Of a stretch of DNA of 64,000 nt, positions 55,482 to 64,000 are shown piece by piece; positions within the stretch are counted from its first letter, which is position 1; each line of letters starts with the position of its first letter. Location: contig NC_056727.1 of the NCBI RefSeq assembly GCF_019279795.1, positions 1,209,329,077-1,209,393,076 on the forward strand, in the 5' to 3' direction. The position numbers and the translations under genes were made by a program. Under the pieces are notes generated by a model. The model made no database searches. It saw only the letters and a list, made by a program, of their open reading frames with translations, and was not told the origin of the DNA. The stretch comes from Protopterus annectens. Lineage: Eukaryota; Chordata; Ceratodontiformes; Protopteridae.

Positions 55482-55573
55482 TTTCCATTAAACCTGAATT
55501 ATTTGGACTGCCATATGGACTGACTTTTTTGAAAGTATTCTGGAAGAAAATATTTATGCTGGACCTTTGGTGG
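55482..55573 (+). repeat. 90-bp unit, inverted copy of 38940-39028
   Basis: TCCATTAAACCTGAATTATT through GACCTTTGGTGG. High similarity to the partner on the left of DIRS E. Confidence 0.8.
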
Positions 55574-55633
55574 TGTGTATTTGTTTTGGTCCATGCATTC
55601 TGTGTTTGACTGTGAGCATCAGGACTGTTTGGG

Positions 55634-55638
<5 letters not shown>

Positions 55639-55731
<93 letters not shown>

Positions 55732-55732
55732 C

Positions 55733-55766
<34 letters not shown>
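55639..55766. repeat. (TA)n microsatellite
   Basis: TA repeats with scattered TACATA and TACACATA interruptions. Confidence 0.95.
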
Positions 55767-55789
55767 GATAAAACATCAGACACCTCCCC

Positions 55790-58700
55790 TCCACAAACAT
55801 TTCTTGTAATTCAAGCTTTCATGCCAACTCAAATTGTTTCCTTTAATAAAAATACGATCAATAACTGTAAATCTAAATGTAGCTGAAGTATGCTGCAAAA
55901 CATGCCTGTATAAAGCATTTGTCACTCTTTTATTATATCACTAAGGTGTTTAGAAATACGGGTTTTAACTGTCTTGACGTTTGCCCTAAATAAAATGCAG
56001 AACAATGACATTCCACTAAATAAATAACCCATTCTGATCTACAACTAGCAAAACATCTAAGTCTCATATACAACAGTGTTATCAAATAAAAAATGTCTTA
56101 TTTTCATGACATATTTGCAAGCTGTAGTTTCCACATGGAAAACATTCAACCAAAGGTACACCTTCAATACTTTGTTGTCTATTAGTAACAAAATGAGAAG
56201 TTTTCTTAAAATGATTCAAAAAATTCCCAGTGTTTTTCTTTTCCATAAGTAAACATACAACATGCTGGCAAGATCTTGGCCAAATTATTATCAGACAGGA
56301 GAATCCCTCAATGTCTGTTGATGAGTTCACAAAATTGTCTAGTATTACTTCCAAAACTTGTAATAGATCACACACTACAATTGGTCTTATTACATGTCTT
56401 ATATTTCAATAAGGTGGTTCTGTCTAAAGATTGAGCAAAACTCTGAGCTTCGATTATAACTGAAACATTATATATCCTGGCTAAAAACCTATTTTCAAGT
56501 TCTTTGTTTTGTTGCTGTAGGTCAAACTCAAATGAGCATATTCTTTTGATTCTCAGAAACAGAGATTTAGAAATGTTATTCACTATATGAGCTGGATGGC
56601 AACTATCAGCAGCTAACAAGGAATTATACTGAAATTCTTTTCTAAACAGAGAGGTGTTTAATGTACCATCAGGCATTTCAACAACTTTAACATCTAAAAA
56701 AGAAATCTGCTGAATATCATAGGAAACAGTGAACTGTAACCCCCATTTATTCTCATTTAAATATTGTATAAACTCTTTCAAATATACATCAGATGTCCAC
56801 ACTAACCAACAACTGTCCAGATAGCGTCTCCAAATATCCATTTCAGGCAAAAAAAATGTGTTGCATCATATATCAACTGTTCCTCAATGTATCCCATTAA
56901 CAGATCTGCATATGAGGGAGCAAAGGATGCCCACACTGCAGTGCCTTTTAATGGTAAATAATCCCCATCAAAATAGAAAACATTCTTAGTTACAACATGC
57001 TCAGTTAAACACAAGAAAGTATTAAACCCTAGGTTATATACAGGCTCATTTTATTTAACCAAAAATCAGCAGCTAATAAACCATCCTAGTGGGGAATATT
57101 TGTGTATAGTGCCTTTATACCTGTAGTGCACATATACCAAGTTTGTTCCAATTGTACATCAGATAAAATATTTAGAAATTCCATGGTGTCTTTTACTCTA
57201 GAATGAACCTCCACCAATAATGGCTTGAGGTACTTGGTAAGAAAAGCCGACAAAGGTTCTGTTAGTGAGCCATGGCCCGAAACAATGGGTCTACCCAGGG
57301 GATTATTTTTAAGAGTTTTAGTGAATTTTTGGTAGCATGTAGAAATATTGTGGACTGGGATCAGTAACAGTCAAGTGATGTAAACTATTTCTGGTGATAA
57401 TTCACTCTTCAAAAGCTAAAGACAAAAAAGCATTAATATCTTTCTTAAAATGTAATGTAGGATCCAAAACCATCTTCTGATAGAATTGTGTATCCATCAA
57501 CTGACTCATAGCTTCATATACATACAGACCCTAGTCCCAAATTACAACCGCTCCCCACTTATTATTAATAACCACCTTACGACTGTTTTTCAAAGACTAA
57601 TGTCTGCTGCTGTTCATAAGTTAAATTTCTCTTAGAAGCAGACTTGCAAAGTTGAAATGTAAATCTTTCAATATGTTCTGTTGGAAAACAAACATATTTA
57701 CTCACTGGAGGAGTGAGAGGATGGTCTCAAGATAAACTGTAATTCATTATATACTTCTTTGTTACCAAAATACAACATTAAATTTTCTACAAAAGGCAAA
57801 AACATCGAAAAAACATTTTCCACCACTGTGTAAGTCGGAACAAACCCAAGTCCCTTATTAAGCACCTCCCTTGCAGCCACAGACAAAATGGATGAAGAAA
57901 TATTATGTATAACAGGAGAACAGTCTATGTGGGTGCCATCAGGTGAATTAATCCAGTGTGGTACCTTCACCTGGAATGTTTACGTCCAGCCCTTCTAACA
58001 CTAACAGGTTTTTCTTCTTGGCTGCAGGCAACTCACCACAAATTTCTATGTCAGTCTCTGTTGCCGATGAGGATTCCTCAACTGATGACCCCACCCCTAT
58101 AGAGGGTTGTTTTAGTATTGAACATAGTCTCTTTTTATGATTTTTATTCAAACTAGAATCATGGGACTGTTTATTCTTGTCCATATTAAATTTAACTGAT
58201 TTACGACTGTTAAACACATTTCCATCAAGATAATCTGCACTCTCTCTTGAATTTCTGAATTTTGTTGGTTTGTAACGCACATTCATACGAAACCAGCACT
58301 GATGAAAAATCAACAAAATGTTTATTATAATCAACATGTTCTTCAAATTTTTCACCTGCTTAATACATTGCATCACCTCCAGCAAAATTTTCGAGACCGG
58401 TCTCTCGTAAAAAGCAATAAGTACAGTCACAAACATCATCAAGGTAGTCTGTTGTGACCGGGCCCATTCTTTGGTCAAACATTAATCTACTTCATGGCAC
58501 ATAGGTTGTAAATACACCAGCAGACCCCGTGGAAAATAACCTTTCATCTGGTACGCCTTAAGACGTTTAAGGTGCCATACACTTGCCCGTAACTTCTTGA
58601 CCACCAAAATAAGATGTTCAAACACAATAGCACAGGTCAAACTAGAATTAGAAACAGTACCTGAACTACTCGTGTTATTATTTTCCAAATGTTCAAACTC

Positions 58701-58874
58701 ATAAATATCAGCTTTGTCGGAGACCAGTCCAGAGACCAAGGACTGTAAATCTGAATTTCTGCCCACATCCATTGCAAATAATTTGCACCAGATATCACCT
58801 AAAGGCAGCCAAACATGCTGAATATGGAAAATGCTGTGCAAGGGAGAATGGTTTGTCCCAACAAGCCAAAAAAA
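55790..58874 (-). mobile_element. Decayed Penelope-like element H
   Basis: Minus-strand PLE with RT and a decayed GIY-YIG region, 5' end cut by DIRS F. Distinct from the PLE in the hAT: motifs differ and no pseudo-LTR was found. The 3' end adjoins the TA tract. 57020-57700 has no long open frame, but short decayed RT phrases remain. Confidence 0.7.
55880..57020 (-). pseudogene. PLE H RT C-terminal part and GIY-YIG remnant
   Basis: MPEMDIWRRYLDSCWLVW (motif C, YLDS where YIDD is expected) opens 56368-56850, followed by FIQYLNENKWGLQFTVSYD, ISFLDVKVVEM and FRKEFQYNSLL, the usual PLE thumb phrases. 56802-57014 reads GTAVWASFAPSYADLLMGY (motif B, with A-W-A-S for AMGTP-like). 56082-56375 holds a CNSFYxGKT-poor stretch with VECFPCGNYSLQI; the GIY-YIG core is barely recognisable below 56080. 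Not functional. Confidence 0.65.
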
Positions 58875-58895
58875 GTACAGTTGTGTACCTACCAT
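57698..58895 (-). pseudogene. PLE H N-terminal remnant
   Basis: 57698-57970 carries LNKGLGFVPTYTVVE, the PLE phrase equal to SKGLHFVPSKKTN in the other element. 57948-58478 and 58482-58895 are Lys/Ser-rich upstream parts without recognised domains. Breaks between all pieces. The 5' end merges into DIRS F at 58875. Confidence 0.6.
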
Positions 58896-59090
58896 AAATG
58901 TAGATGTTTGAGTGTATTCACTGTTGCAGTCATTACACTTGGATTATCCTGCTGGCAGGCGACCCACAGTCGGCCCGAGTTCCAAAGTCTTGGTCCGGTG
59001 TCGGTTGCTGTTGCCTCTTCCCTGACGTCAGTGTGCCAGGGGTATAAAAGTTGCAACAGACGCCATTTTCTCCAGTTTTTCTTGCCCCAG
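58875..59090 (+). repeat. DIRS F right terminal repeat with CRE and TATA
   Basis: TGACGTCA at 59023-59030 and GGGTATAAAAG (TATA at 59043-59049). Matches the C and E right repeats. Confidence 0.8.
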
Positions 59091-59261
59091 ATGTCAGGTG
59101 CCCCCAGATAGGAAGGCTGGAAAAATAAAATTATGCCAAAAAAAATGCATATGTTATTATAAACATTTCCTTCATCTACAAGCAAATACATCACATAGGT
59201 TGTATAGAGTTGAGAAGTACAGAAGTCCCAGCAATGAAAAGGGGGATGGTGGTTGGGTAAC

Positions 59262-59366
59262 CTGGACTGCAACAGTGAATACACTCGAACATCTACATTT
59301 ATGGTAGGTACACAACTTTACTATGTTCATCATGTTTCACTGTTGCAGTCATTACACTTGGGTAGA
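59262..59366. repeat. DIRS F internal complementary region
   Basis: ACACTCGAACATCTACATTT and flanks to CAACTTTAC, then TATGTTCATCATGTTTCACT and flanks. One base of the CTGTAC centre is changed to CTTTAC. Confidence 0.85.
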
Positions 59367-59509
59367 ATCCCAAAGCTGAGGTTGGGCGGCTGGGTCTAAA
59401 TTGGATTTGGAGACGCTACCAGGCCCTGCAGAACTGCAGTGGCAAAGCCTGCTCTGGATTTAGAGTAGAGAGGCAAGTGGTAGTGCTTGGTGAAAGTGTG
59501 CACTGAGCT

Positions 59510-60853
59510 CTAGGTTGCAGCTTCTAAAATGTCTTTGGTTGGTACTCCTCTGAGAAAAGCTGCTGAAGCGGCTGCTGCTCTGGTAGAATGAGGCCTAATG
59601 CCCTTAGGCACTGATTTGCCATGTTGTACATAACAGAAGCGGATGCAGTGGCCTATCCATTTTGAAATCGTCTGCCTTGTAATAGGCTTTCCTTGTGATC
59701 CTGCAACATAGGCTACAAACAGTTGCTCAGTTTTTCTGAAAGCTTTTGTTTTGTCCAAGTAGAATCATAGCTGTCTGTGTATATCCAAAGAGTGCAGAAG
59801 TCTCTCCCCTTTATTCTGGGGATTTGGGTAGAAAGTAGGTAAATTAATGGTTTGGTTCAAGGTCACATTGGAGACCACTTTTGGCATGAATGTTGGGTTT
59901 GTCCTCAGATAGACCCTGTCCCGATGAAAAATGATGAAAGATTCCACAGTCATTAATGCCTGTAACTCTGAGACTCTTCTTGCTGAAGTTATTGCTAGGA
60001 GCAGAGCAGTTTTCCATGATAAGAATTTTAGGTCAGCTGTGCTGGCTGGTTCAAAAGGAGGCAGTGTGAGTTTTTCTAAAACAAAATTGAGATCCCAAGT
60101 TGGTACTGGTGCTCTCCTTGGGGGTCTTATATTTTTTGCTCCTCTGAGGTACTGTCGTAGTAGAGGATGTGAAAAAATAGGAGGTTCCGTATTGTAATGA
60201 GCTGAAATGGCAGAGGCATGGATTTTAATTGATGAGAAAGATAGGCCTTTGCCCAGCATCTCAGTTAGGTATTGTAAAATCTGAGGAATATTAGGGACAA
60301 GTGGCTCGAGCCCTTGTGCTTGGTTCCAAGCACAGAATCTCTTCCATTTTTCTGCATAAGATTTCCTAGTGCTGGGCCTCCTGGCTTCTAAGATGACATC
60401 CATAACGGCTTTAGAGAGAGGTGCAGTCTGAGTGGCTACATTATCTGCCATGCTGCCAGATTTAAGGTTCTGAGTTGACTGTGCAGAATCTGATTGTTTT
60501 GTTGTGTCAGAAGGTGAGGGATTTGAGGTAGAGGCCAAGCTGGGCCTTGCGACAAGCTCTTTAGGATTGGGTACCAGTGCTGGCGTGGCCAGTCTGGGGC
60601 AATCAGGATCATTTTTGGTTTTTCTTGTCTGTCTTTTAGGAGTACCTTGGTGAGGAGAGGAATTGGAGGGAAGGCATAGACTGTCAGGCCTTTCCAGCTG
60701 AATGATAGAGCATCCACTTTCCATGCTTGAGAGTGATAAGTTCTTGTGCAGAATTTCTGTATTTGGTAATTGTGAGGGGAGGCAAAAAGATCTATGTCTG
60801 GGCGCCCCCATTTCCTCGTTATCATGCTGAACACCTGTGGATTTAGTTTCCAT
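59510..60853 (-). pseudogene. DIRS F tyrosine recombinase (two nonsense codons)
   Basis: One frame throughout, 59510-60853, with a TGA at 59765-59767 (the family has Arg in HRQLRFYL, so CGA to TGA) and a TAG at 59510-59512 (family Trp in AATWSSVHTF). Motifs: RRPSTRKSYAEKWKRFCAW, AITSARRVSELQALM, PHSTRAAAASAAFLRG and, after the second stop, HYHLPLYSKSRAG. The 5' part of the frame overlaps the methyltransferase in another frame. Confidence 0.8.
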
Positions 60854-62401
60854 TCGTGAGGATCCATGAAATTTCTGCTTAGTTCGTCTGCCAGTGTATT
60901 TTTTGTTCCTAGCAGGAATTGTGTCTGCAGATGTTCTTCATAGGTCAGTGCTGTGTTCCACAAAGTTATGGCTTGCCTGCATAGGGGGTAGGAATGTGTG
61001 CCCCCTTGCTTGTTTATATACCACATAACTGTGGTATTGCCCGTCTTTATTAGTAGTTTTCCTGGATGTAGTAGGTCCTTGAAAGCTGTCGGGGCATTCT
61101 GTAAAGCTAGCATCTCCTTTTGATTGATAAGAAGATGCATTTGTTCCTTGGGTCACGTGCCCTGAATTTTCCTGCCATATGTGCCCCCCAGGCATAATGC
61201 AATGCATCCATTGTTATTGTCTGCCTGGCTGTGGGTAAAGTGAAAGGCTGTCCCTTGTTGTGGTGACAGGCCTGGGCCCACCATCGAAACTCCTGTTGTA
61301 GGCAGGGAATTAAAGTTATGATTGCCTCCAGGCTGTGAGACAATGCGGAGTCCAAACATTTTTTAGATACCATTGTAGTTTCCTCATATGCAGTTTTGCA
61401 TATGGAATTAGTAGAATGCAGGATGCCATGAAACCCAGGGCCTGCAGAATTTTTCTTGAAGGGACCTGGGTTTTTGTTGCCATCATTTGAAAGTAATGAG
61501 TCAGTTGCCTTTGTTTGTCTGGCGTGAGATAAGCCATCTGGGCAGTTGTATTTAAGCTTGCACCCAGGAATATTATCTCATGAGAGGGCACTAGTTTTGA
61601 TTTCTTTTCATTTATTGTGTACCCTAGGCAAATTAGCAATCTTTTTACAAACGCCAGATGCTTTAGAAGAATGTCCTTGCTCTCTGCTTGAATAAGGAAG
61701 TCGTCCAAGTAGGGATATATTTGAATTCCTTTTTGTCTGCAAAATGCAAATACTGGTGCCAGGCATTTTGTGAAGACCCTGGGTGCAGTAGATAAGCCAA
61801 AGGGCAGTGCAGAGAATTGGTAATGCATTGAGCCTGCTATGAATCTGAGGTATCTTCTGCATGACTGTCTGATTGGGACATGCAGGTATGCCTCCTTGAG
61901 GTCCAAAGTAACTAGCCAAGCCTTTTTGCCCAGCATGGGCAGAAGTTGATGTAGTGTTAACATTTTGAATTTTGGAACATCCAAGAAAGTATTTAGGATT
62001 GACAGGTCCAGTATTGGTCTCCAGGCTTTGTCCTTTCTGGGTACTAAGAAAAGTCTTGAGTAAAATCCTTGTCCCTGTTCTTGCTGTGGAACTTTCTGAA
62101 TAGCTCCCATGTCCTTAAGAGCAGCACTCTGTTTTTGTGCCTCTGCCCATTGGTTTTGTGGCAGGTCTGGCATACCTTTTGGTTTTGGAAGCGTGTGGAA
62201 GTGGAACCTGTAACCCTGAGAAACAATATTCAGCACCCATTGGTCCTGGGTGATCATGTGCCAATTTTTTGAGAAAAGTGCTAGCTTCCCCCCTAGAGGT
62301 ACTGTCATGAGGTAAGTGCTTGGCATTTGCAGAGGGAAGTCATTGGGACTGTTTTCTATAAGGTTGTAATTTGAATTCCCCTCCCTTGGGGGTTGAAGCA
62401 C
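60436..62401 (-). pseudogene. DIRS F RT/RNase H/putative methyltransferase
   Basis: The RT frame 61316-62401 is open for 361 codons: WRPILDLSILN, VTLDLKEAYLHVPI, LPFGLSTAPRVFTK, YPYLDDFL (DD kept), LGFMASCILLIPYAKLHMRKLQW. RNase H and methyltransferase parts in other frames: TVMWYINKQGGTHSYPLCRQ, LADELSRN, PDIDLFASPHNYQ, YAFPPIPLL and MILIAPDWPRQHW (60436-61140). Breaks near 61110-61330. Best preserved RT of family I here. Confidence 0.8.
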
Positions 62402-64000
62402 CCCATTGTTTAGGTCGGTAGGAGCCTTGGGGCTGAGATCCGCCTCTTGGGCGTCTGTATCTGCCTCTTTGTGGCCTGTCTGACACTGGAAAGGACCAAT
62501 TTTTTGAAGGCCAGTTTCTGCTAAATCTAGGTGGTTGAACCTGCAAGAAATCTTTCACTGCCTGCATTGACTTTGCTTTATCCTCCATTTTCTTTAACAC
62601 CTCTTCTGCCTTAACACCAAAGTATCATGCTGTAATGGAGTATCCAATAATTTTACTTTAACATGGTCAGGTAAATTTTGTTCTTTCAATCAAGCATGCC
62701 TTCGAATAACAGAGCCTGTAACTGTGGCTCTACAAGAAGCCTCTAATGAATCAAAACTACATTGCAGAGTATGCTTTCCCACTTGTTCAACTGCATGCAA
62801 TAAATCCTGCATTTCTTTACTGTCAGGACTTTCTGTATTTGAAACCATTTTCTGTTTTAACAATGACATGAGGTACTGTTGGTATTTAAGCATGTGAAAC
62901 TGACATTTTAAAGCTCTTACAGCTAAAGTAGCAGAAGTGTAAACTTTTTCCCCCATCTGTCCAGAGCTCTGGAATCCCTATCCGAGGGGACAGGATTTTT
63001 AGAAGTGGAAGCCCCAAACCCCTTTTGGACCCTGAGAAATTGTTTCTGGGTCTGCAGAGGGGTTTTTGTAAAGGAATTTATGAGAGTCAGGGACTCTGTA
63101 GTACCCGTCTGGCTTGACTGGTGCAGGGAGTAAAGAATCAGGAGACAGACTGGATTCAGAAAAAAACATCATCAACAATATCGAGCACAGGGGGGATAGC
63201 CAGGGGCCTGTGCTGAGGCAATAAAAGGAAGTCTCTGAGCCTTTTCTTGGATTCTGAATAATCCTGGCTCTCCCAATGGAAATGTTCCCTCATGGTGTGC
63301 AGGGTTTCCCCAAAGAAGTAATCCTCAGGCGGAGAGGCTGAAGGTATGGACTCTTCTGCATCAGAGTCCTCATAGGGAGGGAGGGAGAGAGCATCCCTGA
63401 TCAGAAGAGGAGTCAGAGGAAATAAAAACCTGGTCAGAGGAATCAATCAGTGTCTTGCCTAGGCCTTTTGTCAGGGGGTGGGGGGGGGTGGGAACCCCTG
63501 ATTAAAGTAATTACATATTCGGCCATTTTAAGCATCTGTTTCTTTGGCATGGATGACTGTTCTGGAGAATGCTGTACTTGTTTCCTTGTTTTTAATGTGT
63601 TTTTGACTTTGCCTTTGCTGCTTTAGTGGGCTTAATTGTAAGCTGTGAAGGTCTGAAAACACCCTCAGAAGCCGATGCCTGCTCAGCGGCTCCGGACCCA
63701 TCTGAGGGTATAATTTCCGTAGGCCCAATACCTTGAGTTTCCACAGGCCTCGGTGTCTCCACGTGGCTGTCAGTTATGGCCTGTGGCTCTGAGGTAGCAG
63801 GTGTCGGGGGCTACGAAAGTGCCTCACTGAGAACCGGCGAATGGCCTAGAAGAGGCTTCGTCGGTTTTGGACCTCGGATGCCTGTCCTTTTCTTTGTCTT
63901 TGCATTTTTTATAAATTCCGGTCGTCGGTTGTTCCGACGGCATTATGTAATTAAACCTTCGGCCAAAATAATGTAGAGCAAAATCAAACAGACGTTTAAT
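62340..64000 (-). pseudogene. DIRS F gag-like protein, partial
   Basis: Pieces: LPPYEDSDAEESIPSASPPE and SQDYSESKKRLRDFLLLPQH (63156-63446); ALKCQFHMLKYQQYLMSLL and GKHTLQCSFDSLEASCR (62690-62956); KMEDKAKSMQAVKDFLQVQP with an Arg-rich tail (62340-62600). A G-run at 63476-63488 marks one break. The N-terminal zinc knuckle is off the window. Confidence 0.7.

Larger units (their letters stand above)
58875..64000 (-). mobile_element. DIRS F (family I), truncated by the window
   Basis: Right end at GTACAG (58875), inserted in PLE H. Recombinase, RT/RNase H/methyltransferase and most of gag follow in minus orientation. The gag start and left terminal repeat are beyond 64000. Closely similar to C and E. 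Confidence 0.9.

Overview
The window looks like vertebrate genomic DNA made almost entirely of nested, mostly minus-strand retroelements. I see no host gene, rRNA, tRNA gene, CRISPR array or prokaryotic signal. The mix is tyrosine-recombinase retrotransposons of the DIRS group (at least nine copies or remnants), Penelope-like elements (PLEs) with GIY-YIG domains, an R2-superfamily LINE, a hAT-type DNA transposon with a perfect 8-bp target duplication, a tRNA-derived SINE and long TA/CA microsatellites. That suggests a repeat-rich amphibian, lungfish or non-teleost fish; the species cannot be named from this sequence alone.

Layout. 1-3246: 5' part of DIRS copy A (minus), inserted in the left end of an old plus-strand DIRS, Y (3247-4664 and about 16180-18708). 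Y is split by a head-to-head PLE pair (4690-5895) and an R2-superfamily LINE (about 5900-16140, minus); the LINE is itself split by DIRS B (6743-12192). 18709-19690: DIRS remnant Z (minus). 19700-22410: little recognisable, apart from a possible L1-type ORF1 remnant and a hairpin. 22415-38534: old minus-strand DIRS X, broken by DIRS C (23764-29286) and by DIRS D of a second family (30732-36858). 38535-39034: a PLE end with compound microsatellite. 39035-55352: DIRS E, split by a 10.75-kb hAT-like element (41547-52300). The hAT carries a young PLE (45585-51405). 55353-58874: a hairpin, a repeat unit, a TA tract and a decayed PLE, H. 58875-64000: DIRS F, running off the window.

Each DIRS copy has the same plan read on its own strand: left inverted terminal repeat with a TATA box (often with a TGACGTCA site upstream), a gag-like zinc-knuckle ORF, an RT/RNase H/putative methyltransferase ORF, an overlapping tyrosine recombinase ORF, then an internal complementary region that joins both element ends, and the right terminal repeat. 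Nearly all copies carry stops or frameshifts. The main exceptions are the 380-codon recombinase ORF of E and the two long ORFs of the PLE in the hAT. That PLE has a perfect 14-bp target duplication, two 273-bp direct repeats and a 760-bp inverted partial copy, and seems to be the youngest insertion here. Protein family calls rest on motif recognition by eye; no database search was run.
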